From contig NZ_QOCG01000019.1 in NCBI RefSeq assembly GCF_003318235.1, positions 62,001 through 126,000 of the forward strand: a stretch of 64,000 nt of DNA, written 5' to 3'. The stretch comes from Loktanella sp. D2R18. GTDB lineage: Bacteria; Pseudomonadota; Alphaproteobacteria; Rhodobacterales; Rhodobacteraceae. The notes beneath the pieces are model-generated. The model was given only the letters and a program-made list of their open reading frames with translations. It was not told where the DNA came from and did not search any database. The number at the start of each line of letters is the position of its first letter. The first letter of the stretch is position 1. The position numbers and the translations under genes are program-made. Shown piece by piece: positions 1-9,644 of this stretch.

Positions 1-163
1 CAAGCACACGACACACGATTGCCTCTGCTTCACTTTCGCTTTTGGTGGCAAAAAGACGTTGCAACGGGACCGCATTGAGTTGCGGCAGATCAGGACAGCG
101 AAGCGTGATCACGTCAATATCAGCATCTACAGTTGGTACCAGCGTTTGATGTATATTTTTCAT
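1..163 (-). CDS. Partial hypothetical protein, cut by left edge
   Basis: An open frame of 54 codons runs from an ATG at 163 leftward to the window edge with no stop. It begins MKNIHQTLVP and continues as a plausible soluble, acidic sequence (DADIDVITLRCPDL). It is divergent from the carbonic anhydrase gene, with about 110 bp between the two starts. No strong ribosome binding site is visible, so the start is uncertain. I do not recognise the family; the downstream part would be needed to name it. Confidence 0.5.
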   Translation of the reverse strand, partial: MKNIHQTLVPTVDADIDVITLRCPDLPQLNAVPLQRLFATKSESEAEAIVCRVL

Positions 164-274
164 AGGCGCATTATGCGCGCTGAAAGTTTTCGGAATGTTT
201 ACGCACGGCAGAAAAAGCGCTCGAATTTCTGCTCAATTCGATTTAGTTTGGCTAAAATCATGACGGAGCCCAAA

Positions 275-922
275 ATGAAATACGCCCGCCCTCTGCCCTC
301 TTATATGGTCACCCGCTACCATGGTTGGAAAGCAACGACCCATGCCGAAAACAAAAGCTGGTATCGTCGTCTTGCCGACGAAGGTCAGCGCCCACGGGCA
401 ATGATCATTTCATGTTGCGACAGCCGGGTGCATGTCACGTCTATTTTTGGCGCGGACCAAGGCGAATTTTTCATTCACCGCAACATCGCAAATCTGGTGC
501 CGCCCTATAACCCCGACGGCGAAAACCACGGGACGTCAGCAGCGGTAGAATATGCGGTCAACGCGTTGAAAGTCTCGCATTTGGTGGTTTTGGGTCATTC
601 TAGCTGCGGCGGTGTCGCGGGCTGCTATGACATGTGTTCGGGCAACGCGCCTGAGCTCGAAGAAAAGACTAGCTTCGTCGGGCGCTGGATGGAAATTCTG
701 CGCCCCGGCTTTGACGCGTTGCCCGAAGGGGACGACGAATCCCGCAAAAGTGCGCTGGAAAAAATTTCTGTCACGGTATCGCTGAACAACCTCATGACGT
801 TTCCATTTGTACAAAAAGCCGTCGAAGAAGGCACATTGTCACTGCACGGTCTTTGGAATGACATCGGCGAAGGCACCCTCGAATCTTATGATCCAGACGT
901 GGACGGGTTCGTGACGATCTAA
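275..922 (+). CDS. Beta-class carbonic anhydrase
   Basis: Interconverts CO2 and bicarbonate in the cytoplasm. The 215-residue protein carries the beta-class zinc signature: CCDSR at residues 47-51 (zinc Cys47, Asp49/Arg51 dyad) and HSSC at 108-111 (zinc His108, Cys111). Length fits the family. An ATG at 260 is in frame, but GGAG at 265-268 lies six bases before the ATG at 275, which I take as the start; the longer open frame back to 59 has no family similarity. The stop overlaps the convergent zapE stop by 4 bp. Confidence 0.93.
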   Translation: MKYARPLPSYMVTRYHGWKATTHAENKSWYRRLADEGQRPRAMIISCCDSRVHVTSIFGADQGEFFIHRNIANLVPPYNPDGENHGTSAAVEYAVNALKVSHLVVLGHSSCGGVAGCYDMCSGNAPELEEKTSFVGRWMEILRPGFDALPEGDDESRKSALEKISVTVSLNNLMTFPFVQKAVEEGTLSLHGLWNDIGEGTLESYDPDVDGFVTI

Positions 923-1974
923 GCCCCCCAGTCAGCCGATTGCATTTCGCGCAAACGGCTGGCGGTGCGTTCAAATTCGAACGTCCCTTCGCCTTCGAGA
1001 TACAGCAATTCAGGCGCGGCGGCGGCTGAACAAATCAACTGCACCTTCGCCTCGTAAAGCGCGTCAATTAGGGTGACAAAGCGTTTCGCCTCATTGAAAT
1101 TGCTGCGCGACAATGCTGGAATATCTTCAAGGATCAGTACGCGCACGGCCTCTGCCAGCGCAAGGTAATCTGCGGCGCCCAAAAAGCGCCCGCAGAGATC
1201 ATAGAATTTAGCGCGTGCCACACCGTTGTGATAACCCGGCAAGTCGACTTCGCGACCTTTGACGTGCAGCACCAATGGTTCTGATTTGCCATTGCTCAGA
1301 TGATCCCAAATTTCGGCAATCGCGGCCTGCGCAGCGGCATCATTGGGAGAAAAATAGCTTTGCTTTCCAGCCAAGCGATCCTGCCGATAGTCTGTGTCGC
1401 TGATCAGCTCATGCACCACCATGCGGTCCTTGATCAAAGCGATGAAGGGTGTGAAAAGCTGGCGGTTCAAACCGTTCTTATAGAGGTCATCTGGTGGGCG
1501 GTTGGATGTGGTCACAACCACAACCCCTGCTGCGAAAAGCGCTTCGAACAAGCGCCCAACAATCATCGCGTCGGTGATGTCGGTGATTTGCATTTCGTCG
1601 AAGGCCAAAAACCGCACATCATCCACCAGTTTCGCGGCAACGGGCGCAATTGCATCATCCACGCCGCGTTTGCGGGCTTCGGTCATTTCGGCATGCACCC
1701 ATTGCATAAAGGCGTGGAAATGATCGCGCCGTTTGGGGGCATCAACCTGATCATATAGCAAATCCATCAACATGGATTTCCCGCGTCCTACACCGCCCCA
1801 CATATACAACCCCGACACAGGTGGCGGGGCTTTGCGAAACAACCCACGCTTTGCTGGCGGGGTCGCAAGCGCTAGGCGTACGCGCTCTAACCCGGGTAGA
1901 ACGGTTAGCTGCGCATCGTCAGACGTTAAGGTCCCCGCAGCAACGGCGGCATGATATACATCTTGAATTGTCAT
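919..1974 (-). CDS. zapE: ZapE/AFG1-family ATPase
   Basis: A 351-residue P-loop ATPase of the AFG1/ZapE family, known in bacteria as a cell-division ATPase acting on the Z ring and in mitochondria as a protein quality-control factor. Walker A GGVGRGKS lies at residues 60-67, and Walker B ends in the acidic pair DE at 126-127 (FLAFDEMQ). The frame is open further upstream to 2067, but homologous sequence begins at MTIQDVYHAA, so the ATG at 1974 is chosen. It is divergent from the MFS gene (92 bp gap). Confidence 0.9.
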   Translation of the reverse strand: MTIQDVYHAAVAAGTLTSDDAQLTVLPGLERVRLALATPPAKRGLFRKAPPPVSGLYMWGGVGRGKSMLMDLLYDQVDAPKRRDHFHAFMQWVHAEMTEARKRGVDDAIAPVAAKLVDDVRFLAFDEMQITDITDAMIVGRLFEALFAAGVVVVTTSNRPPDDLYKNGLNRQLFTPFIALIKDRMVVHELISDTDYRQDRLAGKQSYFSPNDAAAQAAIAEIWDHLSNGKSEPLVLHVKGREVDLPGYHNGVARAKFYDLCGRFLGAADYLALAEAVRVLILEDIPALSRSNFNEAKRFVTLIDALYEAKVQLICSAAAAPELLYLEGEGTFEFERTASRLREMQSADWGA

Positions 1975-2066
1975 ATCGGTCAGATACCCCGCGACTGCGG
2001 CGATGGAAAGCGTGTCGATACAATTGAATATTTGACAAAACCGCGACAAGCACGCGAACTGCACCA

Positions 2067-3305
2067 ATGGAACATAAATCCCCCCTTATCACCCCGGTCT
2101 TGATTGCCGGCTGCCTTATCATCATGACCGGATTCGCGATCCGTGCATCATTTGGGGTCTTCCAAATCCCAATCGCGGATGAATTTGGCTGGGTCCGCGC
2201 CGATTTCAGTCTCGCCATTGCGATCCAAAACTTGGCTTGGGGGATTGGGCAACCGATATTTGGGGCAGTCGCAGAAAAGATCGGCGACCGCAAAGCGATC
2301 ATTATGGGGGCCTTGTTCTATGCCGCCGGGCTACTGCTATCGGCGGGCGCGACCACGCCAGAGGCACATCAGTTTTATGAAATCTTGGTCGGTTTTGGAA
2401 TTGCGGGCACCGGGTTTGGGGTGATCCTTGCCGTTGTCGGGCGCGCGGCATCGGCTGAGAACAGATCGATGGCGCTGGCCATTGCAACGGCGGCTGGGTC
2501 TGCGGGTCAGGTCTTTGGCGCGCCACTGGCCGAATATCTGTTGGGCTTCATGACCTGGCAATCCACGTTTGTGGCCTTTGCAGGCATGATTATGGCGACC
2601 CTCTTGGTCCTACCTATGATGCGCAGCCCTGCACGGGCTTCAAAGGCAGAGCTTGAAGAAAGCATGGGCACGATCCTGATCCGCGCGTTCAAGGACCCGT
2701 CCTATACGCTGATCTTTTTGGGGTTCTTTTCATGCGGCTATCAGCTCGCATTTGTGACGGCGCATTTCCCGGCGCTTGTGACAGAAATGTGCGGGCCATT
2801 AGACCAAGGTGGGCTGCTTGCCGGGCTTGGGATTACGACAACCAGTCGGCTTGGCGCGGTCGCGATTTCATTGATTGGGCTGGCCAATATCGGGGGCACC
2901 TTATTGGCCGGATGGGCTGGCAATCGATATTCTAAGAAATATTTGCTTGCAGGTATTTATACAGGGCGGACTATTATCGCCGCTTTGTTTATTCTGTTAC
3001 CAATTACACCGCTATCGGTGGTGTTGTTTTCTGTCGGAATGGGGAGCCTGTGGCTCGCGACTGTGCCGCTCACTTCGGGGCTCGTCGCGCACCTTTATGG
3101 GATTCGCTACATGGGCACGCTCTACGGCATTGTGTTCTTTTCTCATCAGCTTGGATCGTTTTTGGGGGTATGGCTCGGCGGTAAGCTGTACGATATCTAT
3201 GGGACATACACACATGTCTGGTGGGTCGGGGTGGCGATTGGCGCATTCAGCGCGATCGTGCATTTACCGATCAAAGAAAATTGCCCCGCACCGGCCCCAG
3301 CTTAG
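2067..3305 (+). CDS. MFS transporter
   Basis: A 412-residue major facilitator superfamily permease with about 12 hydrophobic segments. The loop after segment 2 carries the MFS-type motif (AEKIGDRKAIIMG). The N-terminal pattern (SFGVFQIPIADEFGWVRADF) resembles the oxalate/formate antiporter and monocarboxylate branch, so an organic-anion substrate is likely, but this is inference. The gene stands alone between divergent zapE and a convergent hydrolase, whose stop it overlaps by 4 bp. Confidence 0.85.
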   Translation: MEHKSPLITPVLIAGCLIIMTGFAIRASFGVFQIPIADEFGWVRADFSLAIAIQNLAWGIGQPIFGAVAEKIGDRKAIIMGALFYAAGLLLSAGATTPEAHQFYEILVGFGIAGTGFGVILAVVGRAASAENRSMALAIATAAGSAGQVFGAPLAEYLLGFMTWQSTFVAFAGMIMATLLVLPMMRSPARASKAELEESMGTILIRAFKDPSYTLIFLGFFSCGYQLAFVTAHFPALVTEMCGPLDQGGLLAGLGITTTSRLGAVAISLIGLANIGGTLLAGWAGNRYSKKYLLAGIYTGRTIIAALFILLPITPLSVVLFSVGMGSLWLATVPLTSGLVAHLYGIRYMGTLYGIVFFSHQLGSFLGVWLGGKLYDIYGTYTHVWWVGVAIGAFSAIVHLPIKENCPAPAPA

Positions 3306-4222
3306 ATTTTCATGGCTTTCACAATCGCCTGCAAAAGCTGCGGGCAATGTGTATAAGGCATCGCGTGGTCAGCGCCCGCGACAACCTCTTGGTGGACGGC
3401 GCGGTGCCATTGCGCCAACACGCCCAGCGCCTGAATTGGGATCACTTGGTCATGTTCTGCCCAAATGGCGATTGTAGGCACATCAACACGTCCAAGGCGA
3501 CGATGATCCTTTTCCTGCGCCTCGGACAACATACCGCGACGGCTTGAAAGAACAGCAGGTAAATATCCACGGCGCCGCAATTCAAGGCGCTGTGCGGCAT
3601 AGACCTTGCCTGCCATTGAACTTGGTCCGACCTTTGGAATCGCCTTTGCTGCACGGCGGCGCGCAAACACTCCATGCACCCAATCGCCCAGCACTGGCGT
3701 CTTGCGACAAAATTCAGAAAATTTGCTTTCTTCGGTCACGACGCCTGCTGTAGCGACAAGAATTAGTTGCTTTATGAAGTGCGGGTTATCGGCCGAAAAC
3801 GCCGTCGCAATCGCGCCACCCATCGAATAGCCGACAAGCGTGATATCTTCCGAGAGACGGTGATAAGCAAGCAATTCGGTCAGCTGCCGCAAGAAAAACG
3901 CCCGATTTTGTCGCCCAGATACTGTGTCAGACAGCCCGCGCCCGTAAAGATCATATACTAAGACCCGGTACCCCATTTCGCCCAAGCCATCTGCAAGCCC
4001 ATCAATAGACGCCGAAGATGTTGATATCCCATGCACAATCACCGCTACCGGACCGCGCACGGGACCCACCCAGCGGTAATGCGTTGAACCTTGTGACAAA
4101 GGTGCGAGATCACCGGTCGTCTGTCCGCGATCCCATTCGCTGACTGGTTTACGCATGCGCTCAAACAGCAATGGCAAGGCAGCCAAAACCACAAATGCCC
4201 CAAGAATCCAGTAATACCACAT
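3302..4222 (-). CDS. Alpha/beta hydrolase, membrane-anchored
   Basis: A 306-residue alpha/beta-hydrolase. An N-terminal hydrophobic stretch (residues 3-20) probably anchors it in the membrane. The nucleophile elbow is GYSMGG (Ser in the middle), the acid is in AEHDQVIP and the histidine in GADHAMPY; the oxyanion region is VHGIS. Substrate is unknown. It is the last gene of a minus-strand run after the ornithine-cyclodeaminase-like gene (14 bp gap), so co-transcription is likely. Confidence 0.85.
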   Translation of the reverse strand: MWYYWILGAFVVLAALPLLFERMRKPVSEWDRGQTTGDLAPLSQGSTHYRWVGPVRGPVAVIVHGISTSSASIDGLADGLGEMGYRVLVYDLYGRGLSDTVSGRQNRAFFLRQLTELLAYHRLSEDITLVGYSMGGAIATAFSADNPHFIKQLILVATAGVVTEESKFSEFCRKTPVLGDWVHGVFARRRAAKAIPKVGPSSMAGKVYAAQRLELRRRGYLPAVLSSRRGMLSEAQEKDHRRLGRVDVPTIAIWAEHDQVIPIQALGVLAQWHRAVHQEVVAGADHAMPYTHCPQLLQAIVKAMKI

Positions 4223-4236
4223 GATCTTTCGTCCCG

Positions 4237-5166
4237 TTATTTAGCAGGGACCGAGCCCCGCGTCTGCCATGCAGCCAGTATGTAGCGGCTTGTCATAAGA
4301 TCAAGATGCGCCCCACCACCGTTTTTGAACAGCGTAATCTCAGCGTCATCGACGCGTTTAAACTGGCTTAGCGCATAATAGTCGGCCACAACATCCTTTT
4401 GCGCAATTGCCCCTGTTTCCAGCGGAATCTTGAGTTCTCCGATGTGGCCCAATGTGGTGTCAAAACTATCCACAAAGATCCGTGATCGTTGGAGCGCGAG
4501 ATCATCGGCCTCGCGCATATCAGGCCGATATGCCCCAATAAGATCAATATGTTGCCCTGGTCGTAGCCATTCGCCCTTGATCAGAGGATCGGTCGACATC
4601 GTGGCAGAAGTCACAATGTCAGCGGCGTTCACCGCCTCGGCGAGATTTTGCGCAACTTTAACCTCTGGATGTGTCTTTTGAAACGATTCAGCCCCCGCAG
4701 GCGATCTGTTCCACACTGTGAATGAAGCATCCGGAAAGGCAGCAGAGTAAGCAGAAAACAAGCTGTGCCCGACCGTGCCCGCACCCACAATGAGGATATT
4801 CTTACTATCGGGTCGCGCCAAACGCCGTGCCGCAAGCAAGCTATCGCCCGCAGTTTTCCATTTGGTCACAAGATGGAAATCGACAATGGCTTCTAACGAT
4901 CCGTCATCCCCCGAAAACAGGTTCACAGCACCGCCAACCATCGGTTTGCCCACCGTACGGTTGCCCGGAAAAATCGTGGCGCATTTCACCGCAAGCCCCA
5001 TGCCCGCAATCCAAGCAGACCTGTTCAACAGCGTATTATCACCCTCGTAAAGAAACACATCCGCGACATCCGCTTTGGCTAAATCATGCCCGGCGGCCAA
5101 TGCGTCGGTAAGCGCGATCCAGTCTAGCTGCGCCTCGCCCTCAGTAAATGGGATCATAACGGTCAT
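4237..5166 (-). CDS. Ornithine cyclodeaminase/mu-crystallin family
   Basis: A 309-residue member of the ornithine cyclodeaminase, mu-crystallin and pyrroline-2-carboxylate reductase family. The Rossmann motif GAGTVG is at 128-133, a conserved lysine at 61 (GLAVKCATIFPGN), and the later DSFDTTLGHIGEL segment matches the family's catalytic-Asp region. The family covers NAD(P)-dependent deamination or reduction of cyclic imines such as pyrroline-2-carboxylate, and the sequence alone does not decide between these. Start and stop codons overlap the upstream HAD gene (ATGA). Confidence 0.85.
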   Translation of the reverse strand: MTVMIPFTEGEAQLDWIALTDALAAGHDLAKADVADVFLYEGDNTLLNRSAWIAGMGLAVKCATIFPGNRTVGKPMVGGAVNLFSGDDGSLEAIVDFHLVTKWKTAGDSLLAARRLARPDSKNILIVGAGTVGHSLFSAYSAAFPDASFTVWNRSPAGAESFQKTHPEVKVAQNLAEAVNAADIVTSATMSTDPLIKGEWLRPGQHIDLIGAYRPDMREADDLALQRSRIFVDSFDTTLGHIGELKIPLETGAIAQKDVVADYYALSQFKRVDDAEITLFKNGGGAHLDLMTSRYILAAWQTRGSVPAK

Positions 5167-5786
5167 TGTGCGGCCCCCGCGGTCAAAAGTGTCTCAGCAA
5201 CCAAACGGTCCGCCCAGCCCTGCGCGCCGGAAAACAAATGCGTTTGCCATCCGCGTGCTGCTGCCGTGTCGATGTTTTCGGCACGATCATCAACAAACAA
5301 CAAAGCCTCAGGCGCGATACCGCAATCCTGTTCGACCATTTCATAAATCCGGTGGCCCGGCTTCACCTCTTGCATGTGGCCCGAAATATAGCGGCGGTCG
5401 AATTCTTTCAGGAACGGATAGACGGGTTCTGCAATGTCAAAAGGCTGAATACCAAAGTTAGACAGGGCAAACACCGGCACCCCTGCTGCACGCAATGCCC
5501 GCAGCAAACGCACAGAATGATCAATCGCGGGTGTGGCCATTTCGGCCCAATTATCGTGCCACATCCGCACTTCTGCGGCCCAACCGGGGTTGTCGTCCGC
5601 CGCGGCATAGATTGTGTCACGAAAATTATGACCACGGTCGACCAGATCATTGATCCCGTGCAAATCAATCTCTGCAAACATCGCCTTGCGGCGTTCAGCG
5701 CCGATGATACGGTCATAAAACCGCTCTGGCTGCCATTCAATCAGCACGTTTCCAATGTCAAAAATGACGGCCTGAATTTTTGCCAT
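5163..5786 (-). CDS. HAD-IA hydrolase, YihX-like
   Basis: A 207-residue haloacid-dehalogenase superfamily phosphatase. Motif I is FDIGNV with nucleophile Asp10; the usual second Asp is Gly12, as in the YihX glucose-1-phosphatase branch (FDLGNV). Motif II is ALSNF and the C-terminal motif is FVDDRAEN. The frame could start at a TTG at 5798, but GGGGG lies just before the ATG at 5786. It leads an operon-like run with the cyclodeaminase-like and hydrolase genes. Substrate is not predictable. Confidence 0.87.
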   Translation of the reverse strand: MAKIQAVIFDIGNVLIEWQPERFYDRIIGAERRKAMFAEIDLHGINDLVDRGHNFRDTIYAAADDNPGWAAEVRMWHDNWAEMATPAIDHSVRLLRALRAAGVPVFALSNFGIQPFDIAEPVYPFLKEFDRRYISGHMQEVKPGHRIYEMVEQDCGIAPEALLFVDDRAENIDTAAARGWQTHLFSGAQGWADRLVAETLLTAGAAQ

Positions 5787-5845
5787 ACCGGCCCCCAAAA
5801 TTTCTTGTTGCGGATAGTCTAGCAGCCGGAGGATGGGTGTAAATG

Positions 5846-6289
5846 CTATCGCGCTGCTTGGCGTACCATCCGTTCCAATGCGTCTAAAAAACGGGCGCGA
5901 TCCGCTTTGCCAAAGGGTTTTCCGCCACCCTGCCGAAACGGGTCAGCGGCGCGCATATCTGCCATTAGATCACGGGTCGCGAGCACATTACCGATATTGG
6001 CCGTCGTCAGCGGTTCGCCATTGTGTTTCAGCACAAGCGCCCCGTTTTCGATACAACGCGCGGCCAACGGAATATCCCCTGTGATCACCACATCGCCCTT
6101 GGTGGCGCGATCCGCGATCCACATATCCGCGATATCAGGCCCATCCGGTACGACAACGGTCTCAACAAACGGATTCGCCGATGGTCTAATCCCCCCGTTT
6201 GAGACGACAAACATCTTCAGTTTATGACGGGTGCCCACCCTTTCGACCTCTGCCTTGACCGGGCATGCATCCGCGTCAACATAGATCAT
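5846..6289 (-). CDS. UPF0178 (YaiI/YqxD, DUF188) protein
   Basis: A 147-residue protein that matches the UPF0178/DUF188 family throughout: DADACPVK at residues 5-12, VVSNGG, the central [12 protein letters not shown], and [11 protein letters not shown]. The family is thought to have a PIN/NYN-like nuclease fold, with the acidic residues of the first and third blocks as possible metal ligands, but its role is not established. The start overlaps the stop of fghA (ATGA), so translation is probably coupled. Confidence 0.9.
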   Translation of the reverse strand: MIYVDADACPVKAEVERVGTRHKLKMFVVSNGGIRPSANPFVETVVVPDGPDIADMWIADRATKGDVVITGDIPLAARCIENGALVLKHNGEPLTTANIGNVLATRDLMADMRAADPFRQGGGKPFGKADRARFLDALERMVRQAAR

Positions 6290-7116
6290 GCGTAAAGCGC
6301 CTCTGCATGGAATGCGACATGATCTTCCATGAAGGTTGCGATAAAGAAATAGGAATGATCATAGCCCTTTTGCAGGCGGATCGTGCCTTCTTGCGATTTC
6401 GCAGCCATCGCTTGCGCGAGCGCTGGCGTGCCAAGCAAATGCGTGAACTGATCATCCGTGCCCGTATCGATCAGAACCGGACCGTCAAAGCCATCGGCCT
6501 GCATCAAAACGCTGGCGTCATGCGGGCCCCACTTGGCCTCATCTGCGCCCCAATAAGCCGTGAACTGTTTGCGGCCCCATTCGCTGGCCAACGGGTTGCA
6601 GATCGGCGCAAAAGCCGACACCGACCGAAACCGTCCCGGCAATGCCATCGCCATGGTCAATGCACCATGCCCACCCATCGAATGACCACAAATGGATTGG
6701 CGATCCATATCCAACGCAAAGCGTTCTGCCACCAGCGCGGGCAGTTCCTCGGCAACATAAGTCCACATTTTGAAATGCTTGTCCCAAGGGTGCTCGGTCG
6801 CATCAATATAAAACCCAGCTCCCTGCCCTAGATCATAGGCTTCATCATCCGGGACATCCGCACCACGCGGGGATGTATCCGGAAAAATCAGTGCAATCCC
6901 TTGTTCAGCCGCCCATGCCTGCGCACCAGCCTTGGTCATCGCATTCTCATGGGTGCAGGTCAGGCCCGACAAAAACCACAAAACAGGCACGGGGCCATGC
7001 GCGGCTTCTTCGGGCAAAAACACCCCAAAGGTCATATCGCAATTGCAGCTTGTCGATGCGTGTGAATAGACCCCTTGGGTCCCGCCATAGCAGCGATTTT
7101 CAGAAATTGTTTTCAT
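6286..7116 (-). CDS. fghA: S-formylglutathione hydrolase
   Basis: Hydrolyses S-formylglutathione to formate and glutathione, the second step of glutathione-dependent formaldehyde oxidation in the cytoplasm. The 276-residue protein has the esterase-D family features: GLTCTHEN near 51, nucleophile Ser146 in GHSMGG, an acid in DTGTDDQF near 222 and His254 in GYDHSYFF. A strong AGGAGG site precedes the start. The formaldehyde dehydrogenase partner is not in the window. Confidence 0.95.
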   Translation of the reverse strand: MKTISENRCYGGTQGVYSHASTSCNCDMTFGVFLPEEAAHGPVPVLWFLSGLTCTHENAMTKAGAQAWAAEQGIALIFPDTSPRGADVPDDEAYDLGQGAGFYIDATEHPWDKHFKMWTYVAEELPALVAERFALDMDRQSICGHSMGGHGALTMAMALPGRFRSVSAFAPICNPLASEWGRKQFTAYWGADEAKWGPHDASVLMQADGFDGPVLIDTGTDDQFTHLLGTPALAQAMAAKSQEGTIRLQKGYDHSYFFIATFMEDHVAFHAEALYA

Positions 7117-7154
7117 CGTGGCCTCCTGTCAGTTGCACAACGGCTAGCGCAGGA

Positions 7155-8084
7155 TCAAATGCTTGTCACCCACGCAATCACCAGCGAAACAGTGACCACG
7201 CTGGCAACCGTAGAAATCAAGATTGTTGCCGACACGCGGGCCGGGGCGACGCCGTAGTGCTGGGCGAGAATATACACATTCCCTGCGACCGGCAAAGACG
7301 CCGCCGCGATCATGACCCCCGCCGCATAGGGGGCGATATCGAAAACAAATAGTGCAGCAATGGCGACGGCCAGCGGGTGCAAGATCAGCTTGCAAAAGCT
7401 TAACCACCCCGCGACAGCAACACGCTCTGCCGATTTTGAGGCAAGTGACGCGCCAATCACAAACAATGCCCCAGGTGTCGCCGCGGCGCCAAGTAAACTC
7501 AGGAAATCGTTGATCGGCCCCGGAACCGAGAGGTGAGTTGCCGACGTAAGAACCCCGAATGAAATTGACACGATCATTGGGTTTTTCAGCAAACCCCGCC
7601 CCACGGTCCCCAAGACACGCGGTGACATCCGCCCATCCCGCGCACCGGTGATCAAGATGACAATCAAGCTACCAAATACGATCAAATCGACGATCAACAC
7701 CATCATCACCGGCCCAATTGCGGCATCTCCAAGCAGCAAAACCAGCATTGGAACACCCAGATAGCCGACATTGCCAACAGCCGCGCATTGGGCCTCAACT
7801 GCGGCTTCAGTCATCGGGACGCCCCGGCGTAACGCGGCAAATGTGGCAATCAGATAGACCACCATTGTCGCGCAAAGATAAGCAAGGACGAAAGGCCAGT
7901 CCAACACATCATCCAGCGCCAAGTTCGCGGAAAACCGGAACAGCATCGCCGATAGGGCGAAATAGAACACAAATTTCGACAGATAGGCATTGGCCTCAGC
8001 CGGAAAGAACCCAGTTCGGGCCGCCCCATAGCCAACAGCAATCAACATGAAAAACGGCGAGGTCTGCAGAAAAATATCTATCAT
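7155..8084 (-). CDS. AEC family transporter
   Basis: A 309-residue integral membrane protein of the auxin efflux carrier (AEC) family, with about ten hydrophobic segments. Diagnostic features are the N-terminal PFFMLIAVGYGAAR and the C-terminal half containing HPLAVAI and a proline-broken helix (AAASLPVAGNVYILA). In bacteria the family moves malonate, malate and other organic anions; the substrate here is unknown. The next gene upstream ends only 6 bp away, suggesting one transcript. Confidence 0.88.
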   Translation of the reverse strand: MIDIFLQTSPFFMLIAVGYGAARTGFFPAEANAYLSKFVFYFALSAMLFRFSANLALDDVLDWPFVLAYLCATMVVYLIATFAALRRGVPMTEAAVEAQCAAVGNVGYLGVPMLVLLLGDAAIGPVMMVLIVDLIVFGSLIVILITGARDGRMSPRVLGTVGRGLLKNPMIVSISFGVLTSATHLSVPGPINDFLSLLGAAATPGALFVIGASLASKSAERVAVAGWLSFCKLILHPLAVAIAALFVFDIAPYAAGVMIAAASLPVAGNVYILAQHYGVAPARVSATILISTVASVVTVSLVIAWVTSI

Positions 8085-8090
8085 CTGCGA

Positions 8091-8954
8091 TTATTCAAAC
8101 GTGCCCACCGCACGGCCCAACAGCATAAACGCACGCGCGCTGCGTGTTTCGGCAAGGATAAGCAAGGCGTCATCGCTGATTTCAGGCAAAAATTGTGCGA
8201 GCATTTTGTCGAAGTAGCGCAAGAAATGCAGCATCGAATCGCGAAAAATCGTGTCGTCTTTCTTGCGGTGCATCACGGCAGCAAGTGCTGCGGGATCGGC
8301 GACACCGCCCAAGCCCGCAATCGCGGCCCCGCGCGTGCCCGCCGCAAATTTACGCCATAACTCTGCGCTGGCTGTCGTGACCTTGAGATCATCCATATAG
8401 ATGCCGTCTTGCGACAAAAGCGTCAGCACATCTTGGCTTGCTTGCACCAATTGCCGGGCTTGCGGATCACGCAGCGCCGCACGCAGGGCCGCGAAACCTT
8501 CGGCATCGTCTTCGGTATTGGGAAAGTTCAAGGCACGGATCAGATCGATTGGGTCCAAAGCACTGGCAGACGCCGGGGCCACAGATACGGCGGCTGGTTT
8601 GGATTCTGGCGCGGCCTGGGGTTTTTGTACAGGTTTTGTATCAACGGGCCGTTGGGGCGCAGGCTGGCTCGCGCGGGTTTGCCGCAGCGCATCAAGTGCG
8701 GACTGCATGCGAAACGCGTCGTCACGCAACTTACGGTGCGCGCGAAGTCCCGCTGCAACCAATAAGGCGACTGCAACAGGCAAACATGTAACAACAATCA
8801 ATGCCACAAACCGCAGGCTATCAAACCCCGCGTCCGTTACAATTAGCGGCGGTACCAGCAAAAAAAGCACCCCGAGCAAGACAAGCCACCCAACCGCGAA
8901 CCCCACGGCAACGCGTGAAACTGGGTCTGGATCGGTGATCAAAGGGCGCGCCAT
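8091..8954 (-). CDS. Hypothetical membrane protein
   Basis: A 287-residue protein I do not recognise. Two transmembrane segments occupy about residues 16-36 and 47-69. A low-complexity Pro/Ala/Lys-rich linker follows (about 98-135), then a C-terminal soluble domain of about 150 residues starting DPIDLIRALNFPNTEDD. This is the layout of an anchored cytoplasmic domain on a flexible tether. It sits between greA and the AEC transporter on the same strand. Confidence 0.75.
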   Translation of the reverse strand: MARPLITDPDPVSRVAVGFAVGWLVLLGVLFLLVPPLIVTDAGFDSLRFVALIVVTCLPVAVALLVAAGLRAHRKLRDDAFRMQSALDALRQTRASQPAPQRPVDTKPVQKPQAAPESKPAAVSVAPASASALDPIDLIRALNFPNTEDDAEGFAALRAALRDPQARQLVQASQDVLTLLSQDGIYMDDLKVTTASAELWRKFAAGTRGAAIAGLGGVADPAALAAVMHRKKDDTIFRDSMLHFLRYFDKMLAQFLPEISDDALLILAETRSARAFMLLGRAVGTFE

Positions 8955-8968
8955 ACGACGATTGCCCT

Positions 8969-9439
8969 CTATTTGAACGTGATCGACAGGATTTCGTAGC
9001 TGCGCACGCCACCGGGGGTACGCACTTCGACGCTGTCGCCTTCTTCTTTGCCGATCAAGGCACGTGACAGGGGCGACTGCATGTTCAGCTTGCCGTTTTC
9101 GATATCGGCTTCGTATTCGCCAACAATCTGATAGGTTTTTTCTTCATCGGTCTCTTCATCAACCAATGCGACGCTCGCGCCGAATTTAATCGTGCCGGTC
9201 AGCTTGGCCACGTCAATTACATCGGCCAGTGAAATTACGCCTTCCAATTCCTTGACGCGCCCTTCGATAAAGGACTGCTTTTCCTTCGCGGAATGATATT
9301 CGGCGTTCTCGGACAGATCACCATGTTCGCGTGCTTCGGCAATGGCGCGAATGATGGCTGGGCGTTCAACAGTCTTTAGATGCTTCAATTCGGCATCCAG
9401 CTTGTCAAAACCTGCGCGTGTAAGTGGGATCTTGTCCAT
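8969..9439 (-). CDS. greA: Transcription elongation factor GreA
   Basis: Rescues backtracked RNA polymerase by stimulating transcript cleavage. The 156-residue protein has the normal length and the two-part structure: an N-terminal coiled coil (residues 1-75) with the tip region ARE-HGDLSENAEYH carrying the conserved acidic residues, and a C-terminal globular domain with SPLSRALIGKEEGD. The start MDKIPLTRAG is standard. It may be the first gene of the minus-strand run, with a divergent 205-bp gap before the ETF-QO gene. Confidence 0.97.
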   Translation of the reverse strand: MDKIPLTRAGFDKLDAELKHLKTVERPAIIRAIAEAREHGDLSENAEYHSAKEKQSFIEGRVKELEGVISLADVIDVAKLTGTIKFGASVALVDEETDEEKTYQIVGEYEADIENGKLNMQSPLSRALIGKEEGDSVEVRTPGGVRSYEILSITFK

Positions 9440-9644
9440 AATGCCTTTGCTCCGGGGTAAAAAAGTGTCAATCGGACGTTCATAGCCTAAGTGGGGTAAG
9501 CAAAGTCAAGGGTCTTGGCGCGCTACCGTGTCGCGGTCAAACGCTTTGACGTCGTGTATTGATTGCCCCACAATCCTGCATCAGGTAACGCTTAGGGCAA
9601 GCAATTTAAAGGGGGCACCGCCCCGATAGACGAAGGATACCCAG

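Noticed and set aside
59..274. A longer N-terminus for the carbonic anhydrase
   Set aside because: The extra residues show no family similarity, and a ribosome site fits the ATG at 275.
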